A stretch of DNA of 64,000 bases from AP-15 sp963701815. Its GTDB lineage: Bacteria; Pseudomonadota; Alphaproteobacteria; ATCC43930; CGMCC-115725. The notes beneath the pieces were generated by a model, which saw only the letters and a program-made list of their open reading frames with translations, searched no databases and was not told the origin of the DNA. Positions 8,906 to 17,777 of the stretch are shown here, in pieces; within the stretch, counting starts at the first letter, position 1; every line of letters starts with the position of its first letter. The stretch is taken from the NCBI GenBank assembly GCA_963701815.1, contig CAVPBN010000020.1, positions 59,523 to 123,522 on the forward strand. The letters run 5' to 3'. The translations under genes were made by a program, and so were the position numbers.

Positions 8906-10882
8906 TCAATGGGCGTGGCCGGCATGGCTCGGCGCGTCGGCGAAACGGGCAGCGCGTTCGGCGGCGACGGTCAGGACATCGATGCCGGCAAGGCTGCTGC
9001 CGGTCCAATAGGCGCGCACCTCGCCGGCACGGTCGAGCAACAGCTCGCTGTCGCCGGTTGCACCGGCAAAAAGCGCAAGGGTTGACGCTGTCTCGGCAGA
9101 GACCGAGACGCCAGGCGCGGCGAGCGGTTTGCCCTCGGCCGATTTCGGTCTTGGCCGGGCGAGGTCGACGGCAAGAACAGTCAGCCCGGCAGCGGCCAAA
9201 CGGCGCCGCGCCGCGGCCAGTTGCGCCAGGCGCGCCGCCGGCGCCGCATCGGCGAACAGCACCAGCAAGACCGGCCCGCCTTTCAGCACGCTCGCCAAGG
9301 TCTGCTGCCGACCGTCCTTTTCGAAGGCGAAATCGGGAACCGGGAACGCCGCGCCCGGCGCCATTTCGGGGCCGGCCCGTTGCGCCGAGACGCCTGCCGC
9401 GCGGGCCCGGATGAAATTGATCACGTCCCACCGCGCATCGGGGCCCAGGACCGCGGCAAACCCCGGCATCGCCCCGCCGTGTCGGCCGGAGCTGACCCAC
9501 CAGAAGAGGTCGCCTGGCGGATCGGCGAGCAGATGCGGCGCCGTCAGGTCGGCCGGGCGGACCGGCATGCCGGCGGCGGCCGGGCCGTCGCCCTTGCCGC
9601 CGGCGCCGTGGCAAAGCGCGCAGTTCTCCGCGTAGAGGCGCATCCCGCGGGCGACCGATGGGGCTGCATAGGCCTCGGCCGGAGCATAATAGGTGGTCGG
9701 GTAGGCGCGCTCGATCGCCGGCCGCAACGGCAACCAGCCGACGGCCAGGCAGAATACGAGGCCGGCGAGCGGTGCGGCGATCCGGCCCCGGCGCCCCGCA
9801 GCGGCGGCAACCACGATCGCAACCACACAAATTCCGCAGAGAGCCGCGAGCGCCGCCAGCAGGACCGCCGCAGGCCGGGTCAGCTCGGCCGGGTCGATGC
9901 GGAACGGCAACGGCCAGCCGGGCTCGGCATGCAGCCCCGGCGGCAGGATTCCGAGAATTGCGACGATCGCCAGCACGACGAGCCCGCAGCCGGCCTCGAT
10001 CAAGGCGTTGCGCCGCAGCTGGTCGAGCGTGCCTGCGATCGCGGGACCCGATCGATTGGCGAGGCGCGGGGTCAGCCGCAGCAGATTGACCGCGGCGAGC
10101 AGCAGCATCGCCGCGAAGATCGCGATCTTTGCCAGCAGCAGGCGGCCGTACTCGGTGCCGAGCAACGCCGGTACGGTGCCGGCGAGAAACCAGGTGTTGA
10201 CGAGGCCCGCCGCGAACAACACGGTTACGCTCACCACCGCCACCACCGAAAAGCGTCGGGTCGCCGAGAGCGCGACGGCGGTCCAGCCGGCGCCGCCGAT
10301 GCGCCGCGCCTCCCCCAGCAGCAGGGCGAGCGGGATCAGCGTTCCGAGCCACACGCCGGCGGCCAGCAGATGCAGGATGTCGGCCGCCAAATGCAGATTG
10401 CCGGGCCCAGCCGGCGTCACGGCGCCATGTCCGGCCCAGGCGAGGGTTGCCAGCATTGCGGCGCTCGCCGTCAGCGCGGTCCAGGCGGCAGCACCCGATG
10501 CCCAATTGCACTGCCGGTACTGGGCCAGCATGCAACATCCGACCAACATCCCGAGAGCGAGCCGCAGCAGCCAGTCATGGCCGAATTGCGTTTGCCTCAA
10601 TACCAAGATCGGAACCCCCTGCGACAATGCGGTCGCCAGGGGCTGACCGCTCATCGTCGCAGAGTTCGCTGCCAGCCATGCCGTGCCCGAGACGAGCGCC
10701 AGCACCAGGCTCGTCCAACTGAGCCAGGCGAGATTGCGGCGGAGCCGCCACGCCGCCGCGAGATCGTTCGCAGATCGGCGGAAGGCAGGACCGGCGACCA
10801 GGCAGAGGAAGGAGAGCACACCGGCCAGCGCTATCGTCGAGGCGTAGTGGACCGCGCGCGACGCAATCAGGAGGTTCTCCAT
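8906..10882 (-). CDS. copD: CopD-like membrane protein fused to cytochrome c and a thioredoxin-like domain
   Basis: A 658-residue fusion. Residues about 1-385 carry repeated hydrophobic helices of the CopD copper-resistance family, including HLAADILHLLAAGVWLG. Near residue 415 comes a cytochrome c domain with the haem motif CALCH and a likely Met ligand (GGAMPGF). The C-terminal 160 residues look like a thioredoxin/peroxiredoxin fold (FPVPDFAFEKDG, GPVLLVLFAD) without a CxxC pair and end in HAGHAH, a possible metal tail. CopC lies just upstream, so a role in copper uptake or delivery across the inner membrane is likely. The redox fusion is unusual. Confidence 0.75.
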   Translation of the reverse strand: MENLLIASRAVHYASTIALAGVLSFLCLVAGPAFRRSANDLAAAWRLRRNLAWLSWTSLVLALVSGTAWLAANSATMSGQPLATALSQGVPILVLRQTQFGHDWLLRLALGMLVGCCMLAQYRQCNWASGAAAWTALTASAAMLATLAWAGHGAVTPAGPGNLHLAADILHLLAAGVWLGTLIPLALLLGEARRIGGAGWTAVALSATRRFSVVAVVSVTVLFAAGLVNTWFLAGTVPALLGTEYGRLLLAKIAIFAAMLLLAAVNLLRLTPRLANRSGPAIAGTLDQLRRNALIEAGCGLVVLAIVAILGILPPGLHAEPGWPLPFRIDPAELTRPAAVLLAALAALCGICVVAIVVAAAAGRRGRIAAPLAGLVFCLAVGWLPLRPAIERAYPTTYYAPAEAYAAPSVARGMRLYAENCALCHGAGGKGDGPAAAGMPVRPADLTAPHLLADPPGDLFWWVSSGRHGGAMPGFAAVLGPDARWDVINFIRARAAGVSAQRAGPEMAPGAAFPVPDFAFEKDGRQQTLASVLKGGPVLLVLFADAAPAARLAQLAAARRRLAAAGLTVLAVDLARPRPKSAEGKPLAAPGVSVSAETASTLALFAGATGDSELLLDRAGEVRAYWTGSSLAGIDVLTVAAERAARFADAPSHAGHAH

Positions 10883-10929
10883 CGCCTCAACTCTGCTTCC
10901 GGCCGCCCGGCGCTACCGACCCGAGGCGC

Positions 10930-11307
10930 TCACCCGCCGCCCACCGTGAAGGAAAAGTGCCCCGTCGTCGTATGCGTGTCGACCGAGAGGGCGCGCCACG
11001 CGACGGTGTAGGTGCCGGGCGGCAGCTTCTTCAGCGGCACTCGCAACACGGTCGCATCTCTCGGATCGACCTGAGCGGGGCCGGTGTCGACGGGGTTGCC
11101 GGCTTGATCGGTCACGGTCGCCGTGGTGAAAGCTGCTTCGAGCTGCTCGGTGAACCACATCGTCACGGCCGCGGGCGCCGCCGGCAGCGTGCTGCCGACG
11201 GCCGGGCTGGCGTGGTCGAGAAAGGCGTGCGCGTGCAGGGCGGCAGCCCCGAAGGCGACGACCCCGGCAAAGACCGCCGCTGCCGCAATTATGCGATGTT
11301 TCACCAT
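10930..11307 (-). CDS. copC: CopC-like periplasmic copper-binding protein
   Basis: A 125-residue secreted protein with a signal peptide (MVKHRIIAAAAVFAGVVAF, cleavage near AALHA) and a CopC beta-sandwich. The mature N terminus begins with the copper-site pattern HAFLDHASPAVG, and the C-terminal part has TYTVAWRALSVDTHTTTGHFSFTV with the conserved WR-x-S-D-H stretch. It would bind copper in the periplasm and hand it to the CopD protein encoded 48 bases downstream. Its start overlaps the end of the preceding outer-membrane gene by seven bases. Confidence 0.9.
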   Translation of the reverse strand: MVKHRIIAAAAVFAGVVAFGAAALHAHAFLDHASPAVGSTLPAAPAAVTMWFTEQLEAAFTTATVTDQAGNPVDTGPAQVDPRDATVLRVPLKKLPPGTYTVAWRALSVDTHTTTGHFSFTVGGG

Positions 11308-12212
11308 TGGGAGATCGGCCTTCCGATGCTGTTGGGAAACAGATCGTCGAGATAGAAATGCAGCTGCACGACGCCGCCTATCCCGTGCCCCGACAGGCTG
11401 TTGGTCGGAATGATCATCTCCGCGCCGATCTGGAAATACTGCCCGGCCCATATGACGCCGGGCTGGACCGTACCGGTGGTCATGCCGGTCCGGCCGCGGT
11501 TCAACGGCGTCGTCAGCGCGAACTCGACCAGCGGGATCAGTCGGTTGAACGGCGCCCCCAGACCGAGGTCTTTGACCTCGCTCTGCAGGTAGGGAATGCT
11601 GTATTCGACCGCAAAGCCGTAATTGAAGTTGTTCGGGTTGGGTGTCCCGTTGGTTTCGGTCTCGGTCGGAAAATCGAAGCTGAGATTGCCGGTCAAGGCG
11701 AAGGGGCGCAGCCAGCGGAGCGACGGGGGCAGATCGCCAAAGCCTTTGCCGAAATCGAAAGTCGGCGACAAAGTGGTAAAGGCGGGCGCGCCGACCGAAA
11801 GGCGCCCGGTGTTTCCCCAATTCACGTCGAGCCCGGCCAGCGCCATAGCCTCGTGTTCGGCGTTGATGAAGAGCTGGTATTGCGTGCCGGTAGTCAGACC
11901 GGTGAACCCGACCGCCGAGGGCGCTCCCGGCGTCTTCAGATGGGTCCAACCGTTGCTGAGGGTGAAATTCCAGCTCGGGGCGATCAGCAGCGACAGGTCG
12001 GCATCGAGATCGAGTTCCCGCGTCCCGTCGCTCTGAACAGGGTTGAAGGCGATCGTCGGCAGCGACATCTCGTCGGCGACGAACGGATCATCGGTCAGGA
12101 TCGTGGCAGGGAAAAAGCGGTCGCCGGCAAAACCATGCGCCGACGCCGCGGAATTTTCGGCGAGCAGCATCGCGACGGCAAGCGCAGCCGCCCTCCGCGG
12201 AATGCAATCCAT
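11301..12212 (-). CDS. Predicted outer-membrane beta-barrel protein of the copper operon
   Basis: A 303-residue protein with an N-terminal signal sequence (RRAAALAVAMLLAENSAASA). The body is rich in alternating hydrophobic/aromatic strands such as WNFTLSNGWTHLKT, LTGNLSFDFPTETET and YFQIGAEMIIP, and it ends in a tryptophan (PISQW), as expected for an outer-membrane barrel of the transporter/MetA-pathway type. No catalytic motif is visible. It lies between a DUF2946 gene and copC on the same strand and overlaps copC, so a role in metal passage through the outer membrane is plausible but unproven. Confidence 0.6.
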   Translation of the reverse strand: MDCIPRRAAALAVAMLLAENSAASAHGFAGDRFFPATILTDDPFVADEMSLPTIAFNPVQSDGTRELDLDADLSLLIAPSWNFTLSNGWTHLKTPGAPSAVGFTGLTTGTQYQLFINAEHEAMALAGLDVNWGNTGRLSVGAPAFTTLSPTFDFGKGFGDLPPSLRWLRPFALTGNLSFDFPTETETNGTPNPNNFNYGFAVEYSIPYLQSEVKDLGLGAPFNRLIPLVEFALTTPLNRGRTGMTTGTVQPGVIWAGQYFQIGAEMIIPTNSLSGHGIGGVVQLHFYLDDLFPNSIGRPISQW

Positions 12213-12291
12213 TTCGGTGCTCCCGGAACAGAATGGCGAGGCGCCGGGCCGCGCGAAGGCGGTCCGGCAAATCCGGCCGTGTTTCGTCGGA

Positions 12292-12702
12292 TCAGCCGAG
12301 CGGCGGCGCGCGGGAGCGGTAGGCGGCGGGGCGAGGGCCGGCGGGCGCCGCGGCGATTTCGACGAGATTGACCGGCGCTTCAACCGACGCGGGGACCGCC
12401 AGCCTGACGGCGGCGGCGGGGGCAAACCCGGCGAGGGCGCCGAGGGCGCTGCATACGGCGCAAGTCTGGTGGCGGCGGTCGTCGCCGCCGTTGGCTTTAT
12501 CGGCGTCGTCGCGGTGGCCGGCGGCGAGGGCGAACAGCCGCCATTCCAAACTCCGATCGGCAGCGCGAGCGCCCGGCCGCGATGCGCCGATGGCCTCGGC
12601 CAGGTCGAGCGCTGCGTGGATCGGCACCAGCGCATCGATGCCGAGCGCGATCACGCCGAGCCAGACGGCCCAGGCATATCGGCGCAGCATCCGCAGCGAC
12701 AT
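12292..12702 (-). CDS. DUF2946-like small membrane protein
   Basis: A 136-residue protein starting MSLRMLRRYAWAVWLGVIAL, with an N-terminal membrane helix, a Cys pair (QTCAVCSALGAL) in the middle, a second hydrophobic helix and a proline/alanine-rich tail. This matches the general plan of DUF2946 proteins, which often sit beside copper or TonB-dependent genes and may bind metal through the CxxC. It is the first gene of the four-gene copper-associated set on the minus strand. The family call is from pattern only. Confidence 0.5.
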   Translation of the reverse strand: MSLRMLRRYAWAVWLGVIALGIDALVPIHAALDLAEAIGASRPGARAADRSLEWRLFALAAGHRDDADKANGGDDRRHQTCAVCSALGALAGFAPAAAVRLAVPASVEAPVNLVEIAAAPAGPRPAAYRSRAPPLG

Positions 12703-13005
12703 CGAGACCGTCCCCCGGACGACTTGCCGGTCACCATAGAGGGGAGAGGATTTGCCGGCAACAAGCCCCGGCCGGTCCGCGGCGGCGATAATCGATATGG
12801 TCGCGAGAACGGTTTGACCGTCCCGACGCCGGCTGCGAAAACAGTAGGGTGACAATCGGAAAACACCGGTCGATCGGCAGTGTCCGGTGTTATCTTGGCA
12901 GCCTCGGCCGCCAACCTATTCGCAACTCCCCCGAAACAGATGCTCGAAACTGCCGCCTGCGACCGCAGCATCGCCATCCCCGGCAGGGTCGCCCGGCGTC
13001 CGTCG

Positions 13006-13470
13006 ATGATGCGCTCGGCATCGCGCAGCGCTTGCGCGATGCTGCTGTTGCTCGCGGCCGGTATTCGCCCCGCTGTTTCCGCGGTGCCGGGCGGGACATG
13101 GCTGTTCGACGGCCGGGTAGCCCTCGAGACCTTCGACTGCGGCGGTCTGATGTGCGGCCGAATCGTCTGGTTGATAAGACCTGATTCGGCTGCCGGGCAG
13201 CCCGATCGCGATACCCTCAACCCCAATTCCGCATTGCGGCAGCGGCCGCTGTGCGGTCTGACGATCGTCTGGGGGATGCAGCCGAACGGCGCCGGCCATT
13301 GGGCAAACGGGTGGCTCTACGATCCCAAGGACGGCGTTACTTATGACGTCGATGCGGAATTGACCGCCCCCAACACCCTGACGGCGCGCGTCTATCGCGG
13401 TGTCCCACTGTTGGGACGGACCGAAATACTGGTCCGCGATCCGCCGCTCAGCTTCAACGGGCGTTGCTGA
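13006..13470 (+). CDS. DUF2147 family secreted protein
   Basis: A 154-residue protein. The ATG at 13006 is preferred to an upstream start because it places a signal peptide (SACAMLLLLAAGIRPAVSA) at the N terminus. The mature part has the DUF2147 features: GTWLF near the start, a cysteine pair in CGGLMCGRIVWL, GLTIVWGMQPNGAGHW, and WLYDPKDGVTYDVDAELTAP. DUF2147 proteins are periplasmic beta-barrel-like proteins of unknown role. No operon partner is apparent. Confidence 0.75.
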   Translation: MMRSASRSACAMLLLLAAGIRPAVSAVPGGTWLFDGRVALETFDCGGLMCGRIVWLIRPDSAAGQPDRDTLNPNSALRQRPLCGLTIVWGMQPNGAGHWANGWLYDPKDGVTYDVDAELTAPNTLTARVYRGVPLLGRTEILVRDPPLSFNGRC

Positions 13471-13664
13471 GGCGGCCGATAGCTTTACAAAAAACAGCGC
13501 GAATCCAGCGCCGGGACGGGCGCGGCGCCGTCGCAATATGGCCCGGACGGCGGGTCGGTCCGACGGCCGAGAGCTTGCCGAGATCGGAAATAGCCTTATA
13601 TTCCGCGCTCGTCTCTCCCACCCGGCCCCAGCGCGCGGCACAGCATGACCCAGACCCAGGCATC

Positions 13665-14666
13665 ATGACCCAGGCCTCTCTCGACGTCGTCGGCATCGGC
13701 AACGCGATCGTCGATGTGATCGCTCGCGCCGACGAGGCGTTTCTCGAACGGCAAGGCCTGGTCAAGGGGACGATGGCGCTGATCGACGCCGAGCGGGCGG
13801 ATGCGCTCTATCGGATCATGGGGCCGGGGATCGAGGCGTCGGGCGGCTCGGCCGGCAACACGATGGCCGCGATCGCCTCGCTCGGCGGCAAGGGCGCCTA
13901 TATCGGCAAGGTGCGCGACGACCTGTTGGGCGAGGTGTATCGCCACGACATGACCGCGCAGGGCGTGCGTTTCGATACGCCGGCGGCGGCCGGCGGCCCC
14001 GCCACCGCGCGCTGCCTGATCCTGGTCACCCCCGATGGCCAGCGCACCTTGAACACCTATCTCGGCGCCTGCGTCGGGCTCGGGCCGGACGACATCGACC
14101 CGGCGCTGATCGCGGCGGCGCAGGTGACCTATCTCGAAGGCTATCTGTTCGATCCGCCGCAGGCCCAGGAAGCCTTTCGCAAGGCTGCCGCCGCGGCGCA
14201 TGCGGCCGGGCGGCTGGTGGCGTTGTCGTTGTCCGACCCGTTCTGCGTCGATCGCCATCGCGCCGCGTTCCGCGACCTCGTCGACGGCCATATCGACATC
14301 CTGTTTGCCAACGAGATAGAGATCTGCTCGCTGTACGAAACCAAAGAGTTTGCCGCCGCCGCCGCCGCGGTGCGCGGCCATGTCGCGATTGCGGCGCTGA
14401 CCCGCAGCGCGCAGGGCAGCGTGATCCTCGGCGACGGGGCCGAGCATCATGTCGCGGCGGCGCCGGTTGCGCGCGTCGTCGACACCACCGGCGCCGGCGA
14501 TCTCTATGCCGGCGGCTTTCTGCACGGCTTGACCCGCGGCCTGCCGCTTCCCATCTGCGGCAGGATCGGCAGTTTGTGCGCTGCCGAAATAATCAGCCAC
14601 GTCGGCGCCCGTCCCGAGTGCGACCTGTCTGAACTCGTCGCCGAGAGGGGCAGCGCGCGACTTTAG
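13665..14666 (+). CDS. PfkB-family carbohydrate kinase, adenosine kinase-like
   Basis: A 333-residue ribokinase-family kinase. N terminus LDVVGIGNAIVDVIARAD and GGSAGNTMAAIASLG (substrate side), central LNTYLGACVGLGPDDI, and the C-terminal VVDTTGAGDLYAGGFLHGL with the catalytic Asp and anion hole. The arrangement is that of alphaproteobacterial adenosine kinase-like proteins, which phosphorylate adenosine or a related nucleoside. Substrate remains to be shown. The start at 13665 is chosen over an in-frame upstream ORF because family members start just before this GIGNAIVD strand. Confidence 0.85.
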   Translation: MTQASLDVVGIGNAIVDVIARADEAFLERQGLVKGTMALIDAERADALYRIMGPGIEASGGSAGNTMAAIASLGGKGAYIGKVRDDLLGEVYRHDMTAQGVRFDTPAAAGGPATARCLILVTPDGQRTLNTYLGACVGLGPDDIDPALIAAAQVTYLEGYLFDPPQAQEAFRKAAAAAHAAGRLVALSLSDPFCVDRHRAAFRDLVDGHIDILFANEIEICSLYETKEFAAAAAAVRGHVAIAALTRSAQGSVILGDGAEHHVAAAPVARVVDTTGAGDLYAGGFLHGLTRGLPLPICGRIGSLCAAEIISHVGARPECDLSELVAERGSARL

Positions 14667-14704
14667 CTGCTGATCTGCTGCAGAAGCAGCAGAAGCAGCA
14701 AAAC
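14667..14704 (+). terminator. Two-tier stem-loop after the PfkB kinase
   Basis: Directly after the TAG stop an inner stem CTGCTGC/GCAGCAG with an AGAA loop is nested in an outer CTGCTG/GCAGCA pair and followed by AAAA. On the + strand it lacks a T-run, so it could act as a processing or attenuation hairpin before typA. Confidence 0.4.
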
Positions 14705-14754
14705 CCGCCTTTTGGACCCGCGCCCCCCTGAGGCGCCGGATCTGTGCTGGAACC

Positions 14755-16575
14755 ATGAACATCCGCAACATCGCGATCATCGCCCACGTCGATCACGGCA
14801 AGACCACGCTGGTCGACGCGATGCTGCGCCAGTCAGGCGCGTTTCGCGCCAACCAGCAGGTGGCCGAGCGGGCGCTCGATTCGAACGAACTCGAACGCGA
14901 ACGCGGCATCACGATCCTGGCGAAATGCACCTCGGTCGTGTGGCGCGATGTAAGGATCAATATCGTCGATACGCCCGGCCACGCCGATTTCGGCGGCGAG
15001 GTCGAGCGCATCTTGAATATGGTCGACGGCGTGCTGGTGCTGGTCGACGCCGCCGACGGGCCGATGCCGCAGACCAAATTCGTGCTCGGCAAGGCATTGC
15101 GCCAGGGGCTGCGGCCGATCGTCGTGATCAACAAGGTCGATCGGCCGGATGGCCGGCCGCACGCGGTGCATGACGAGATCTTCGATCTGTTCGCGGTGCT
15201 CGATGCGACCGAGGCGCAGCTCGATTTCCCGACCTTGTTCGCCTCCGGCCGCCATGGCTGGGCGGTCGGCGATCTCGATCAGCCGCGCGTCGATCTGACC
15301 GCGCTGTTCGAACTGATCCTCGCCCATGTCCCGCCGCCGCGGGCCGATCCCGCGACGCCGTTTTCGATGCTGGCGACGACGCTCGACTACGACCCCTATC
15401 TCGGCCGGGTGCTGACCGGGCTCATTCATTCGGGCGTGGCGCGGGTCAACATGCCGGTCAAATCGCTGAGCCGCGACGGGCGGGTCGTCGAGCAGGGGCG
15501 GCTGACCAAATTGCAGGCGTTCCGCGGGCTCGACCGGCGGGCGATCGACGAAGCCGGCGCCGGCGACATCATCGCCGTCGCCGGGCTGGCGCTGACGACT
15601 GTCTCCGACACGATCTGCGCGCCGGAGGTCGCAGCCCCGCTCGCCGCCGATCCGATCGACCCGCCGACCCTGGCGATCACGTTTCTGGTCAACGACAGCC
15701 CGCTTGCCGGGCAAGAGGGCAGCAAGGTCACCTCGCGCATGATCGGCGAGCGCCTCAACCGCGAGGCCGAGGGCAATGTCGCGATCGGCGTGCGGCAGAG
15801 CGGGCAGACCGACGCGTTCGAAGTCGCCGGCCGCGGCGAGTTGCAGCTCGGCGTATTGATCGAGACGATGCGGCGCGAGGGCTTCGAACTGGCGATCTCG
15901 CGCCCGCGGGTGTTGTTCAAGAACAGCCCCGAGGGGCGGCGGCTCGAACCGATCGAAGAGGTGGTCATCGACGTCGACGAGGAATTCGCCGGGGTCGTCG
16001 TCGACAAGATGAGCCGGCGCAAGGCCGAAATGCAGGAGATGCGGCCGTCCGGCGGCGGCAAATTGCGGCTGGTGTTTCTGGGACCGACCCGCGGTCTGAT
16101 CGGCTATCAGGGCGAGTTCCTGACCGATACCCGCGGCACCGGGGTGATGAGCCGGCTGTTCCACGGCTACGCGCCGTACAAGGGGCCGATCGACGGCCGG
16201 CGCAACGGCGTCCTGATCTCCAGCGCCAACGGGGCGGCGATCGCCTACGCGCTGTGGAACCTCGAAGACCGCGGACCGATGTTCATCGACCCCGGGACGC
16301 TTGTGTATCAGGGGATGATCGTCGGCGCCCACACTCGCGGCAACGACCTCGACGTGAACCCGCTGAAGGGCAAGCAGTTGACCAATATCCGCACCACCTC
16401 AAAGGATGAGGCGGTGCGGCTGACGCCGCCGCAGCTGATGAGCCTCGAACAGGCGGTGGCTTACATCGACGAGGACGAACTGGTCGAGGTCACCCCGAAA
16501 TCGATCCGGCTGCGCAAGCGCCTGCTCGACCCGAACGACCGCAAGCGGGCGAGCCGCGCCGCCGCCGCAGATTAG
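14755..16575 (+). CDS. typA: Ribosome-associated GTPase TypA/BipA
   Basis: A 606-residue translational GTPase of the EF-G family that binds the 70S ribosome and aids growth under stress. The P-loop HVDHGKTTLVD is near residue 11, the switch region ERERGITILAK, the G3 motif DTPGHADFGGE and the G4 motif NKVDRPDG follow. The EF-G-like domains and the BipA-specific C-terminal domain contain GYQGEFLTDTRGTGVM and TSKDEAVRLTPP. Full length compared with the family and with no frame changes. It lies 88 bases after the adenosine kinase-like gene. Confidence 0.97.
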   Translation: MNIRNIAIIAHVDHGKTTLVDAMLRQSGAFRANQQVAERALDSNELERERGITILAKCTSVVWRDVRINIVDTPGHADFGGEVERILNMVDGVLVLVDAADGPMPQTKFVLGKALRQGLRPIVVINKVDRPDGRPHAVHDEIFDLFAVLDATEAQLDFPTLFASGRHGWAVGDLDQPRVDLTALFELILAHVPPPRADPATPFSMLATTLDYDPYLGRVLTGLIHSGVARVNMPVKSLSRDGRVVEQGRLTKLQAFRGLDRRAIDEAGAGDIIAVAGLALTTVSDTICAPEVAAPLAADPIDPPTLAITFLVNDSPLAGQEGSKVTSRMIGERLNREAEGNVAIGVRQSGQTDAFEVAGRGELQLGVLIETMRREGFELAISRPRVLFKNSPEGRRLEPIEEVVIDVDEEFAGVVVDKMSRRKAEMQEMRPSGGGKLRLVFLGPTRGLIGYQGEFLTDTRGTGVMSRLFHGYAPYKGPIDGRRNGVLISSANGAAIAYALWNLEDRGPMFIDPGTLVYQGMIVGAHTRGNDLDVNPLKGKQLTNIRTTSKDEAVRLTPPQLMSLEQAVAYIDEDELVEVTPKSIRLRKRLLDPNDRKRASRAAAAD

Positions 16576-16671
16576 GCCGCTATTTGCCCTCAATTATCGT
16601 CGAGCCACTCTGTTCAAGTGCGAGGGCAAAATCCACCGGTAACCGGGGCGGAGGGATTATCAGCGTTGCGG

Positions 16672-17331
16672 TCATTCACAACGGTTTGATTTACGAAAAA
16701 TAATCCAATAACAGTGCTGGCGGCGACTGTGGTGAGCAACCTTCCATTTTGGGTCGATGATCGGTCCCTTTCTCGCCTTAACTATGCAATCACAGGCGGT
16801 AAATCCAGCCTCTTGGCCCGCACGAATCAGATCGATATGGGCCCACTGATAGCGGTGGTTGTGAACATAGTCCGCTATTTTGCACAGCAAGATTCCTTCT
16901 GCGATCAACACTCGCCACGCTTCGGCCATGAAGGCTGGGTAGGTATGAGAGAACGTGTATCCATTTTCCTTCGCAGAACGAGTTCCAAGACCGAATCTGA
17001 CGTTGAAATCTTTTGTCCGGTCGGTTCCTTGGTTTGGAATGTGCGGCGGATCGTAAACGACGACATCGAATTCCGCCGAACGAAAGGGCATTGCGGCGTT
17101 GTCAGCGCAGATTTCAGGCCGTTGCCGAGGGTCGATATCGAGCCCGACCACGGGCCTTGTGCTGCCCCTCCAAAACCGACGGCCATTGACGGTTGCGTCA
17201 AGAATTGATCGTGGTTCTTGACGAGGGTAGAACGACAGCAGCTCTTCGATCAGATCCGCGTCGTCTTCTCCGTACCAGACGGAGTTGAGCGGCCGATAGG
17301 TCGCGATATCGCCGCGATCGAGCGCGAGCAT
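16672..17331 (-). CDS. Orphan DNA (adenine/cytosine-N4) methyltransferase-like protein
   Basis: A 219-residue protein with an amino-methyltransferase core: an SAM-binding region around ILDATVNGRRFWRGSTRPVVGLDID and the catalytic motif DPPH within EFDVVVYDPPHIPNQGTDR, followed by AEAWRVLIAEGILLCKIADY. This matches phage/plasmid-type solitary DNA methylases. No restriction endonuclease is beside it. The start MLALDRGDIATYRPLNSV at 17331 fits the conserved part; the open frame runs further upstream without recognisable sequence. Base composition is clearly lower in GC than the neighbours, which suggests horizontal transfer. Confidence 0.7.
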   Translation of the reverse strand: MLALDRGDIATYRPLNSVWYGEDDADLIEELLSFYPRQEPRSILDATVNGRRFWRGSTRPVVGLDIDPRQRPEICADNAAMPFRSAEFDVVVYDPPHIPNQGTDRTKDFNVRFGLGTRSAKENGYTFSHTYPAFMAEAWRVLIAEGILLCKIADYVHNHRYQWAHIDLIRAGQEAGFTACDCIVKARKGPIIDPKWKVAHHSRRQHCYWIIFRKSNRCE

Positions 17332-17777
17332 AGTGCTCCGCGATGGTTTCACGTCCCCCACGAACACACGCTGCTCTGCTCGCACCCGCAGTGCAAGCCT
17401 CGGATCGGACCGTCTCAGCGCGAGTTCATGCGTGCCGGCATCGAGCCAGGGCCGGAGAACCGATAGAGAGGTTGGCGCCCGCGTCGGGCCGAATCGCCTA
17501 TGTCCGAAGGCATGGTCTCGAACTGCGAAGTGCGCGACCCATTGGGCGGTCCGGGACGAAGGTCCCGGACGGCACGCACCGCCTCCGGCCGCCGAGCCGT
17601 ATCGAGACGATACCAACCCGCCGCCGTTGCGGCGCCGCAGTTTTTGCCGTACCGCCGCGCGATTTTTGCGATATCTTTCTGCCTGATCGAACCGCTTCGA
17701 TCGGGCGCGGGCGTCCGGATCGGCCTCCGCGACCGAGGGTGCGGCCAAGAAACGATGCTCGACGCAGGAGGCTATCG
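17332..17777. other. Intergenic region with a perfect hairpin, no gene seen
   Basis: A 446-base stretch between the start of the methyltransferase and the Rieske gene. Short ORFs occur but none resembles a protein family or has a good start site. At 17549-17570 lies a perfect 9-base inverted repeat GTCCGGGAC/GTCCCGGAC around GAAG. A ribosome site CAGGAGG for the Rieske gene lies at the right end. Confidence 0.5.

Noticed and set aside
16672..17748. Longer methyltransferase starting at 17748
   Set aside because: The extra 139 residues look non-coding, rich in Arg, Ala and Ser with no family similarity, and overlap the upstream hairpin.
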